From NCBI GenBank assembly GCA_002299495.1, contig DBNZ01000017.1:4441-15818 (forward strand): a stretch of 11,378 nucleotides of DNA, written 5' to 3'. Positions 1 to 7,587 of the stretch are shown here, one piece after another (position 1 is the stretch's first letter; each line of letters opens with the position of its first letter). A program made the translations under genes and the position numbers. Under the pieces are notes generated by a model. The model saw only the letters and a program-made list of their open reading frames with translations. It had not been told where the DNA came from and made no database searches. Origin of the DNA: Methylococcaceae bacterium UBA659. Lineage in GTDB: Bacteria; Pseudomonadota; Gammaproteobacteria; Methylococcales; Methylomonadaceae.

Positions 1-3000
1 ACCTGACCGCTTCCTGGTACGGAAAAATCAGCAGCCAAATTCTTGAGCAAACCGGCAAGCCCGCGTTGGTAAAAGCCCTGCGACAACAATACCAGCACTG
101 GTTACGGCAATTACCGTTTGGCGACCGGATAAGCGTTTTGGAAATTGGCAATTACCGGCCCGAGTTTGCGCCATTGCTTTGCCCGATCATGGACTTTCAC
201 CAAAGCGATTACAGTTTTGCCAGCTTTTGCGAACCAGCCTTAGAGGCAGCCGGCGTAATCCGTGAACACTATCCCCAGGTAAACGTCTTCCAGCTGCCTA
301 CCGCAGCCGAACCGCTGCAAGGCCTGCCCAAAAAAGCCACTTTCGCTATCGTCCATTTAAACCAAGGCCATCTTGAGCAAAGCCGCCGCCTGTTGGCTTT
401 GTTACCTGATTTACTGCACCCAGGCAGCCCGTTGTTGCTGGTGGGATTGAATCCCGCCCGCTGGATTGATGGTTTGTTGGGCTGCACCGACCAATGGTGG
501 TTAGCCGATCACCACAAGCTTACGGCGAACTCCCCGCAATTGTCCGCCGATGCCATTAAAGACCGGCTGCTGGCCTTGGGTTTTACAAACCTCCATAGCT
601 ATCCGCTGATAAAAGACCATTGCTCCGGCCATTATCTGATAACCGCCACCTCGCCCCTCACCCGCGTAACAAACAACCTAGGCCCATTCGAAACCAGCCA
701 TTGGTTGGTGTTGGCAGATAAAACAGGGGACAGTGCAACACTGGGCGAACTCATCACCGCACGATTACAACAAAACGCACAACAGGCCACCCTTGCCACT
801 GGCCTTGACGGGCTGCATGGCTATCACAACGTCATCCATTTATCCGGTTTCGGCCAAAACCAAGCCATAACGCAAACGCAACGATGCCAGTTAGCCACCC
901 AGTTGACCCAAGCCATGGAAAAAGGCCCCGGCAACCGCCAATTATGGTTATTAACCCACGGTGTAGGCGACCTTTGGCATTGTGACCAAACCAAGCCTGA
1001 AACCGCCCTATCATCGGGAGCCGCCATTGCCCATGACGCGGCTTTGTGGGGATTTGGCCGCACGTTGATGAACGAGGCCTCGAACCACCAAGTCCATTTG
1101 CTTGATGTCAACGGCGATTACCAAAGCCAAGGCCTATTGGACGCCATCATTTCCGAGTTGCTGGTGGGGCAAGGGCAGGAAATTGTTTTGTCCGGATCCG
1201 GCCAACGTTTTAGCCCGCGTTTGCGTAGCCAAGCACAGCCCAACCCGGCGACTTTGCCGTCACCCGCTGATAACAACGGCCACGATTTCCGGCTAAGCTT
1301 TAAATTACCCGGCCAATTGCGTAACCTGCAATGGCAAGCCATCCCTCGCGCCAAGCTGCTTGATGATGACATCGAAGTGGCCGTGCTGGCGACCGGGCTA
1401 AATTTTAGAGATGTCATGTACACCTTAGGGCTGTTGTCGGATGAAGCCGTGGAAAATGGTTTTGTCGGCGCCAGCCTAGGATTGGAATTTTCCGGTTGCG
1501 TCACCCGTGTTGGCCCCCATGTCCGCGCCTTCAAACCGGGCGACCCCGTAGTCGGTTTAGGCCCTGCCAGCTTCAGCAACCGGGTGGTCACCAAAGCCAA
1601 CACCCTCACCCTGATCCCAGGCCATATTGGCCCCGCCGCCGCCGCCACTATACCCAGCACATTTTTCACCGTTTATTACGCCTTGCATCACCAGGCCCGG
1701 TTACAAGCGGGTGAAAAAATCCTCATCCATGGCGCCGCCGGCGGTGTTGGCATAGCGGCCATCCAGGTGGCCCGTTGGCTAGGTGCGGAAATTTATACCA
1801 CGGTCGGGTCAGAAGAAAAACGTGACTTCCTGAAATTACTGGGCATCGAACATATCCATGACTCCCGCTCGCTCAGCTTTGCCGAAGAAATCCTAGCCAA
1901 AACCGGCAACCGGGGTGTGGACGTGGTGTTAAATTCGTTAGCCGGAGAGGCCATCAACCGCAATTTCCAAATGCTAAAACCCTTTGGCCGTTTCCTCGAA
2001 CTGGGCAAACGCGATTTTTATGAAAACACCGCCATTGGCCTGCGCCCATTCCGTAACAACATCAGTTACTTCGGGATTGATGCCGACCAACTCATGCAGG
2101 AACGCCCGGAATTGACCCAAAAACTGTTTGCCGAAATGATGCGGCTGTTCCAAGAAGGTATCCTGCATCCGTTGCCTTATACGGCATTTGACGCCAACCA
2201 AGTCACCGATGCGTTCCGCTTCATGCAGCAAGCCAAACAAATCGGCAAGGTGGTGGTCACCTATGAATACGGCATCCACCCCCCCCCGCCAAACCAGGCC
2301 GCTGACCAGCCGCCATCATGGGTTCTGTCAAACCCGGCCAGTTATTTGGTCACCGGCGGACTGTCGGGCTTTGGCTTAAGAACCGCCCAATGGCTGGTGG
2401 ACAAAGGCGCTAAGCACTTAATCCTGCTGGGCCGTAGCGGCGCCTCCAGTGACCAGGCACAAACCGCTTTAGCGCAGTGGTCAAAACAAGGTCTCGATGT
2501 CCACGCCGCAGCCTGTGACGTGACCGACAAAACGGCGCTAAGCGCCGTGCTGAAAGCCTGTGCGGCTAACATGCCGCCTTTAAAAGGCGTCATCCACGCG
2601 GCGGCGGTCATCGACGACGGCTTAGTCCGCAATATGGACGAAAACCAACTGCGCCGAGCGCTAACACCGAAAATTGATGGCGCCTTGGCCCTACATGAAT
2701 TGACCCTAGACCAACCACTTGATTTTTTTGTTTTATATTCGTCGGTGACGACGTTGTTCGGCAACCCCGGCCAAGCCAATTATGTCGCCGGCAACCTATG
2801 GCTGGAAGCCTTGGCCGCTTACCGCAAGCACCATGGCTTGCCCGCCACCTGTGTCCGTTGGGGGGCGATTGACGATGCCGGTTTCCTGGCCCGCAACCCT
2901 AAGATCAAGGAAGCCCTACAAAACCGCCTAGGCGGCAAAGCCCTTAGCGCGGATCACGCCTTAGCCGTGCTGGAAACCCTACTGGCATCGGATCATCCGA

Positions 3001-3545
3001 CCTTAGGCGTGATGGAATTTGATTGGCGGGTCATGGGCAATTTCTTACCGACCGCCCGACATGACAAATTTGTCGAACTCGCCTTGCCATCGGCCAGCGC
3101 CGCCCATGCCGAAGACTCTTTGCCGGAGCTAAAACGCTTGCTGGATGAATTGTCGGATGAGGAGCTGCAAGCGACTTTCATTGACATGCTCAAAGAAGAG
3201 TTAAGTCAGATTTTGCTGGTAAGCAAAGACAAGATCGATGCCAACCATTCCATGTACGATATGGGGCTGGATTCGTTAATGGGCGTCGAATTAATGGTCG
3301 CCATTGAAAGCCGGTTCAACGTCCAAGTTCCGGTGATGGCTTTGAGTGAAGCACCCACCTTAAGCAAACTGGCCAACCGTTTGGCCACCCAATTGCGGGG
3401 CGGCGATGAAGTGCCTGGCAATGAGCTTGAATCCAACATGAACGACTTGTCCAAACGCCACGCTTCTGAAATAAGCGACGAGGCATTTTCGGCGTTAAAA
3501 AAAGAATTGCAGAAAAACCAATCCAGTAGCATTTTAAGCCCCTAG
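1..3545 (+). CDS. Type I fully reducing polyketide synthase, C-terminal part (RkpA-like), 5' end outside window
   Basis: The frame is open from the first complete codon at 3 to the TAG at 3543, so the gene enters from the left; the TTG at 66 is not a real start. Domain order from the sequence: a C-methyltransferase-like region (about 123-650) whose SAM motif reads LEIGNYRPEF instead of a glycine-rich loop; a structural KR half (about 690-1235); an enoylreductase (about 1290-2270) with LNFRDV, GAAGGVG near 1731 and FGRFLELGKRDF; a ketoreductase (about 2330-3020) with GGLSGFG and the Ser/Tyr/Asn set in YSS...GQANYVAGN; and an ACP (about 3150-3400) with GLDSL, phosphopantetheine serine codon at 3273. 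A charged tail of about 45 residues follows. No thioesterase or reductase release domain is present. MT-ER-KR-ACP order fits highly reducing iterative synthases making alkyl chains. The pairing with the next gene recalls rhizobial RkpA; that function is inferred. KS, AT and DH should lie upstream. Confidence 0.93.
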   Translation, partial: LTASWYGKISSQILEQTGKPALVKALRQQYQHWLRQLPFGDRISVLEIGNYRPEFAPLLCPIMDFHQSDYSFASFCEPALEAAGVIREHYPQVNVFQLPTAAEPLQGLPKKATFAIVHLNQGHLEQSRRLLALLPDLLHPGSPLLLVGLNPARWIDGLLGCTDQWWLADHHKLTANSPQLSADAIKDRLLALGFTNLHSYPLIKDHCSGHYLITATSPLTRVTNNLGPFETSHWLVLADKTGDSATLGELITARLQQNAQQATLATGLDGLHGYHNVIHLSGFGQNQAITQTQRCQLATQLTQAMEKGPGNRQLWLLTHGVGDLWHCDQTKPETALSSGAAIAHDAALWGFGRTLMNEASNHQVHLLDVNGDYQSQGLLDAIISELLVGQGQEIVLSGSGQRFSPRLRSQAQPNPATLPSPADNNGHDFRLSFKLPGQLRNLQWQAIPRAKLLDDDIEVAVLATGLNFRDVMYTLGLLSDEAVENGFVGASLGLEFSGCVTRVGPHVRAFKPGDPVVGLGPASFSNRVVTKANTLTLIPGHIGPAAAATIPSTFFTVYYALHHQARLQAGEKILIHGAAGGVGIAAIQVARWLGAEIYTTVGSEEKRDFLKLLGIEHIHDSRSLSFAEEILAKTGNRGVDVVLNSLAGEAINRNFQMLKPFGRFLELGKRDFYENTAIGLRPFRNNISYFGIDADQLMQERPELTQKLFAEMMRLFQEGILHPLPYTAFDANQVTDAFRFMQQAKQIGKVVVTYEYGIHPPPPNQAADQPPSWVLSNPASYLVTGGLSGFGLRTAQWLVDKGAKHLILLGRSGASSDQAQTALAQWSKQGLDVHAAACDVTDKTALSAVLKACAANMPPLKGVIHAAAVIDDGLVRNMDENQLRRALTPKIDGALALHELTLDQPLDFFVLYSSVTTLFGNPGQANYVAGNLWLEALAAYRKHHGLPATCVRWGAIDDAGFLARNPKIKEALQNRLGGKALSADHALAVLETLLASDHPTLGVMEFDWRVMGNFLPTARHDKFVELALPSASAAHAEDSLPELKRLLDELSDEELQATFIDMLKEELSQILLVSKDKIDANHSMYDMGLDSLMGVELMVAIESRFNVQVPVMALSEAPTLSKLANRLATQLRGGDEVPGNELESNMNDLSKRHASEISDEAFSALKKELQKNQSSSILSP

Positions 3546-3557
3546 CCCACCGCCCGA

Positions 3558-3585
3558 CATGGCCGCTTTGCCAGCAGCGGCCATG
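3558..3585 (+). terminator. Perfect 10-bp hairpin between PKS and oxoamine synthase genes
   Basis: The arms CATGGCCGCT (3558-3567) and AGCGGCCATG (3576-3585) are exact reverse complements around an 8-base loop, in the 100-bp spacer after the PKS stop. Only three Ts follow (CCTTTAC), so it is a poor rho-independent terminator. It may instead be an attenuator, an RNA-stabilising 3' stem, or a small dispersed palindrome. The hairpin is visible; its role is not known. Confidence 0.4.
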
Positions 3586-3645
3586 CCTTTACAAAAACCG
3601 TCCGCTTAATTTAGCGCCCTTGCCCTACCTGAGCATTAATCTTCA

Positions 3646-4980
3646 ATGAGCCATAAAAGCCTAACCGGACACCTTAAGGACAAATTGATCCAACAAGCCT
3701 TAGAACGAAAGCTTAAGAGAGCCTCTGAGGCTGAAATACCAGATAACCCTTTGCAAACAGGGCGGCAAAACCTGGACATTCCTGAAGCCTGGCACTCCTT
3801 CCAACAGCATCCCGGCTATCAGCAGTTGCAAATCATCCACAAGGGCGCGGCCAAGCTGGGCGTGAGCAACCCTTTTTTCCGTGTCCATGAAGGCATTGCC
3901 GGCGCCACCACCGTGATCAACGGGCGGCAGTATCTGAACTTTTCCAGTTACAACTATTTGGCCTTATCCGGCCATCCCCGGGTCTCAGCAGCGGCTAAAA
4001 AGGCGGTTGACCATTACGGCACGTCCGTGTCCGCCAGCCGCCTGGTTTCTGGCGAACGCGCCATCCATAGGGAACTGGAATCGGCATTGGCCAACTTATA
4101 TGGCGTCGACGACGCCGTGGCCATGGTCAGCGGCCACGCCACAAACGTCACCACCATCGGTTACTTGTTTGGCGCCAACGACCTGATTTTGCATGATGAA
4201 CTAATCCATAACAGCACCTTGGTCGGCGCACAGTTATCCGGCGCAAAACGGTTATCATTCCCGCATAACGACTTTGCCGCATTGGACCACTTGCTCAAAC
4301 AACAACGCCGACATTACCAACGGGTGCTGATCGTTCTGGAAGGGTTGTACAGCATGGACGGCGACTTCCCCGACTTGCCCAAATTCATCACCATCAAAAA
4401 CCAACACAAAGCCTTTTTAATGGTCGATGAAGCCCATTCCCTAGGCGTTTTGGGTAAAAATGGCCTAGGCATCCGCGAACATTTCGGCATAGACGGGAAA
4501 GACGTGGACATTTGGATGGGTACTTTAAGCAAATCATTGGCTGCCTGTGGCGGTTATATCGCCGGGGAATCGGCCCTGATCGAACACCTAAAATGCTTGG
4601 CGCCCGGTTTTTTATACAGTGTCGGCATGCCGCCGCAAGTCGCCGCCCCGGCTTTGGAGGCCATCCGCCTATTGCTTGAAGAACCGCAGCGCAGCCAACG
4701 GCTTAAAGAGCTTTCGGGTTATTTCTTGGCGCGAGCCAAAGCGGTAGGCATCAACACCGGACTCAGCCAGGGCTATGCGATTATCGCCGCCATCACCGGC
4801 AGTTCGGTGCGCGCTGGACGCTTGTCGCAAGCCTTATTCGAGCAAGGCGTCAATGTCCAGCCGATTTTATATCCGGCCGTCCCGGAGAAAAGTGCGCGGT
4901 TGCGGTTTTTTATGAGTTGCAGCCACACCGAACAGCACCTTGACCAAACCATCGCCGCCATCAAACAAGCCGTAGGATAA
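3646..4980 (+). CDS. PLP-dependent alpha-oxoamine synthase (AONS/SPT family, RkpG-like)
   Basis: The 444-residue product belongs to the class that condenses an amino acid with an acyl thioester, with loss of CO2, to give an alpha-amino ketone (BioF, Kbl, serine palmitoyltransferase, HemA). Key residues are present: H164 in SGHATN, which stacks on PLP; D261 and H264 in DEAHSLG; and the Schiff-base lysine K296 in GTLSKSLAACGG. NFSSYNYLALSG and SASRLVSGERAIHRELE are typical family segments. It is about 60 residues longer than BioF, with a charged N-terminal extension ending near NPFFRVHEG. The ATG at 3646 has only a weak ribosome site, but no better start preserves this extension. It lies 100 bp behind a PKS with no thioesterase, so I infer that it offloads the ACP-bound chain, as RkpG is proposed to do in Sinorhizobium K-antigen synthesis and Fum8 does in fumonisin synthesis. 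A biotin-pathway BioF is less likely in this context. Amino-acid specificity cannot be read. Confidence 0.9.
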   Translation: MSHKSLTGHLKDKLIQQALERKLKRASEAEIPDNPLQTGRQNLDIPEAWHSFQQHPGYQQLQIIHKGAAKLGVSNPFFRVHEGIAGATTVINGRQYLNFSSYNYLALSGHPRVSAAAKKAVDHYGTSVSASRLVSGERAIHRELESALANLYGVDDAVAMVSGHATNVTTIGYLFGANDLILHDELIHNSTLVGAQLSGAKRLSFPHNDFAALDHLLKQQRRHYQRVLIVLEGLYSMDGDFPDLPKFITIKNQHKAFLMVDEAHSLGVLGKNGLGIREHFGIDGKDVDIWMGTLSKSLAACGGYIAGESALIEHLKCLAPGFLYSVGMPPQVAAPALEAIRLLLEEPQRSQRLKELSGYFLARAKAVGINTGLSQGYAIIAAITGSSVRAGRLSQALFEQGVNVQPILYPAVPEKSARLRFFMSCSHTEQHLDQTIAAIKQAVG

Positions 4981-5031
4981 AATAGCGGACAGCGGGCAGC
5001 CCCCCCTCAACAGCACTTAGCATGGTGGACT

Positions 5032-7128
5032 ATGGATACTTACACGGTTGAAAACACAGCAGATTTAAAAAACCCGAAACTCTACATAAACCGCGATCTT
5101 AGCCTGCTGGAATTTAACAAACGGGTGCTGGCCCAGGCCAAAAACCCGGACCTGCCGTTGTTGGAGCGGCTCAATTACCTGTGCATCTCCTGCTCCAACC
5201 TGGATGAGTTTTTTGAGGTCCGGGTTGCCAGCGTGCTGGAAATGGCCGCCATCGACCCTAAAGCCGCAGGACCCGACGGTCTCAACGCCCAAGAACAATT
5301 GGAGCAAATCTGCATCCATGCCCATGAACTGGTCGACGAACAGTACCAGGTGCTGAACCGGATGCTGATCCCGGAACTGGAACGGGAACATATCCGCTTC
5401 ATCCGCCGCAAGCAATGGACGGAAGCGCAACATCAATGGCTATCCCATTATTTCCATGAAGAGTTACTGCCGATTTTGACCCCCGTCGGTCTGGACTCGG
5501 CCCATCCGTTCCCGCGCATACTCAATAAGAGCTTGAATTTCATCATCTCTTTAACTGGCAAAGACGCCTTTGGCCGGAACAGCGGCCGGGCCATCCTGCA
5601 AGCCCCGCGCGCGCTGCCCCGGTTGATAAAATTGCCGGTGGCGGAAACCGAAACCGGCAACCATGATTTTGTGTTCCTGTCCTCTATCATCCACGCCTTC
5701 GTCAACGAACTGTTCAATGGCATGACGGTAGTGGGCTGCCATCAATTCCGGGTCACCCGTAACAGCGACTTTTTTGTCGATGACGACGCCATCGACGATT
5801 TGTTATTGGCCGTGCAAGGTGAATTGGCCATGCGTAATTACGGTAACGAAGTACGCTTAGAAATCGACGCTGCCTGCCCGGAAGAAACCGTCAAATTCCT
5901 GCTCGACCATTTCCAACTGAGCAAAGACCGGCTATTTTTGGTTGAAGGCCCGGTCAACTTAAACCGGCTGAAAGAAATCACCGGCCTAGTCAACCGGCCG
6001 GATTTAGCCTTCCCCGCCTTTAAACCTTACACGCCGCCGCAACTGTCATCAAAACGGGACATTTTTGCCGCCATCCGGGAACACGACCTGCTTCTAAACC
6101 ATCCTTTTGATTCTTTCTCACCCGTCATCGACTTTCTGCGCCAGGCCGCCGCCGACCCCGACGTGCCTGTGATTAAACAGACCTTATACCGGACCGGCGT
6201 GGATTCGCCCATTGTTAATGCGTTGATCAAAGCGGCGCAGGCGGGCAAAGAAGTGACCGTGGTGATTGAACTGCGCGCCCGCTTTGATGAAAAAGCCAAC
6301 ATCGACCTGGCCACCAAACTGCAGGAAGCGGCCGTCCATGTCGTTTACGGCGTGGTAGGTTATAAAACCCATGCCAAAATGTGCCTGGTGCTGCGGCGCG
6401 AGGGCAAGAGCAAGAGCCTACGCACCTATGTGCACTTAGGGACCGGCAATTACCATCCGAAAACGGCCTTGTTGTACACCGACTACGGCCTGTTTTCCTG
6501 CAACAAAGAATTGGGCGAGGACGTGCGGCGAGTGTTTACCCAATTGACCAGTTTGGGCAAGGTTTCAAGGCTTAATGAGTTGTTACAATCGCCTTTTTCG
6601 CTGCATCAAGCCTTATTGGAAAAGATCGAACGCGAAATAACAAACGCTAAGGCCGGGAAGTCCGCCCGAATTATCATACAGGTGAACGCCGTGGTGGAAG
6701 AACAGCTGATCCAGGCCTTGTACCGGGCCTCACAAGCGGGCGTGGAAGTGAAACTGATAGTTCGCGGCATTTGCTGTTTAAGGCCGGGGATACCGGGTGT
6801 CTCCGAAAACATTGAAGTGCGCGCCATCATAGGCCGTTTTTTGGAACATGCCCGGGTTTATGTGTTTGCCAATCAGGGCGACCAAGAAGTCTTCGCAGCC
6901 AGCGCCGATTTTATGGAGCGCAATATGTTTAAACGGGTTGAGGTTTGTTTCCCTATAAAAAACAAAAAACTACAAACGCGTATCGTGACAAACCTGAAGC
7001 TTTATTTACGCGACAACAGCCAAGCCTGGCTGTTGCAACCGGACGGCAATTACCTAAAACCCAGCCCGGCCGAACACGATGAAATCATTGAAGCCCAAAC
7101 CCTGCTCCAAAAAGGCCTACAAAATTAA
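5032..7128 (+). CDS. ppk1: Polyphosphate kinase 1
   Basis: PPK1 reversibly transfers the gamma phosphate of ATP to growing inorganic polyphosphate through a phosphohistidine. The protein has 698 residues, close to E. coli Ppk (688), and appears complete: N domain to about 115 (RDLSLLEFNKRVLAQA, SNLDEFFEVRVAS), head domain to about 330 (PILTPVGLDSAHPFP), then the two phospholipase-D-like C domains. The phosphorylated histidine is H447 in GYKTHAK (E. coli His435) and the second catalytic histidine is H606 in FLEHARVYVF (E. coli His592). IELRARFDEKANI and HLGTGNYHPKTA are also family hallmarks. The ATG at 5032 gives the expected N terminus; a GGTGGA at 5024-5029 is too close to be a good ribosome site. 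It follows the oxoamine synthase by 51 bp on the same strand, so co-transcription is possible. No ppx, the usual partner, is next to it; a hairpin-rich gap follows. Confidence 0.97.
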   Translation: MDTYTVENTADLKNPKLYINRDLSLLEFNKRVLAQAKNPDLPLLERLNYLCISCSNLDEFFEVRVASVLEMAAIDPKAAGPDGLNAQEQLEQICIHAHELVDEQYQVLNRMLIPELEREHIRFIRRKQWTEAQHQWLSHYFHEELLPILTPVGLDSAHPFPRILNKSLNFIISLTGKDAFGRNSGRAILQAPRALPRLIKLPVAETETGNHDFVFLSSIIHAFVNELFNGMTVVGCHQFRVTRNSDFFVDDDAIDDLLLAVQGELAMRNYGNEVRLEIDAACPEETVKFLLDHFQLSKDRLFLVEGPVNLNRLKEITGLVNRPDLAFPAFKPYTPPQLSSKRDIFAAIREHDLLLNHPFDSFSPVIDFLRQAAADPDVPVIKQTLYRTGVDSPIVNALIKAAQAGKEVTVVIELRARFDEKANIDLATKLQEAAVHVVYGVVGYKTHAKMCLVLRREGKSKSLRTYVHLGTGNYHPKTALLYTDYGLFSCNKELGEDVRRVFTQLTSLGKVSRLNELLQSPFSLHQALLEKIEREITNAKAGKSARIIIQVNAVVEEQLIQALYRASQAGVEVKLIVRGICCLRPGIPGVSENIEVRAIIGRFLEHARVYVFANQGDQEVFAASADFMERNMFKRVEVCFPIKNKKLQTRIVTNLKLYLRDNSQAWLLQPDGNYLKPSPAEHDEIIEAQTLLQKGLQN

Positions 7129-7137
7129 ATTCCCCCG

Positions 7138-7365
7138 TTAGAACGTGCTTTAAAAGCTGCCACTGCTATTGATCCGGCCCGTTAAAGTTTGCACCGTTGA
7201 TGCTGAGCCAGTCGCAGCACATGCAGCTTTCGACCCGCTCAAGGCGAACCGAGGTTAACACGGAATAAGGCCGGATCCATCATAAAAACGGGTTAAATGG
7301 CTGAGCGTTAATCCTACCCGTCGTGGCACTCGAACCGCTCGCGACACTTTTAAAACACGTTCTTA
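7138..7365. repeat. 228-bp segment bounded by 19-bp terminal inverted repeats (MITE-like)
   Basis: The left arm TTAGAACGTGCTTTAAAAG (7138-7156) and the reverse complement of 7347-7365, TAAGAACGTGTTTTAAAAG, agree at 17 of 19 positions. The enclosed DNA has no sustained reading frame. Terminal inverted repeats around a short non-coding body fit a miniature inverted-repeat element. I see no clear flanking target duplication, so mobility is inferred only. Confidence 0.5.
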
Positions 7366-7437
7366 GGGAAGTGCTGATTAAACCCCATCTCCCCCAGGGA
7401 GAGGGCGCTTTTTTGATTTAATCAGCAGTTCCTTAGG
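7362..7437. repeat. 76-bp palindromic element overlapping the end of the 228-bp repeat
   Basis: The core arms GGAAGTGCTGATTAAACC (7367-7384) and GATTTAATCAGCAGTTCC (7415-7432) pair at 16 of 18 positions. Extending outward to 7362 and 7437 gives 19 of 23. Between the arms lies a GC-rich hairpin. The left arm overlaps the right terminal repeat of the preceding element by 4 bp, so the two may be parts of one composite or one inserted beside the other. It could form a cruciform in DNA or a long stem in RNA. Confidence 0.55.
7384..7414 (+). terminator. Possible rho-independent terminator downstream of ppk1
   Basis: TCTCCC (7388-7393) pairs perfectly with GGGAGA (7397-7402) around a 3-base loop. 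The stem can extend by CCC (7384-7386) with GGG (7403-7405) past a single bulged A. Three bases later comes a run of six T (7409-7414). That is a plausible terminator for + strand transcripts from ppk1. It is nested in a larger palindrome, so it may simply be part of a repeat. Confidence 0.4.
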
Positions 7438-7587
7438 TTTGTATTGTAAAATGTCAGTCATTTTCGGTCTGCCCGGGCATCAGTGGATGACGCCATTAAC
7501 TCAACTGAGACCTCTGGCATTGCTTGCCCGCCCAAGAACGGCAACCCCAGGCAATACCCATCCCTTATTCTTTAGCCATCACTCATA

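Larger units (their letters stand above)
7129..7587. other. 459-bp gene-free gap with nested inverted repeats
   Basis: No convincing gene or RNA is seen between the ppk1 stop and the capsule gene. The left 300 bp hold a long inverted repeat, a second overlapping inverted repeat and a terminator-like hairpin, listed separately. A further perfect 9-bp pair, GATCCGGCC (7171-7179) and GGCCGGATC (7269-7277), sits inside the first repeat. The right part (7438-7587) is featureless apart from TAAAAT at 7447-7452, a 5-of-6 match to a -10 box with no acceptable -35 partner. It could hold the promoter of the capsule gene. The structure suggests a small non-coding mobile element or its remnant. Confidence 0.6.

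Noticed and set aside
66..68. TTG as start of the PKS gene
   Set aside because: The same frame is open back to position 3 and the encoded sequence continues the PKS methyltransferase region, so the true start is upstream of the window.
1118..1669. 183-codon open frame on the minus strand inside the PKS gene
   Set aside because: Antisense shadow of the enoylreductase region; low-complexity composition, no recognisable domain.
7321..7350. tRNA T-arm-like GGTTCGAGTGCC on the minus strand in the gap
   Set aside because: The flanks do not form a T-stem and no acceptor or anticodon arm can be built.
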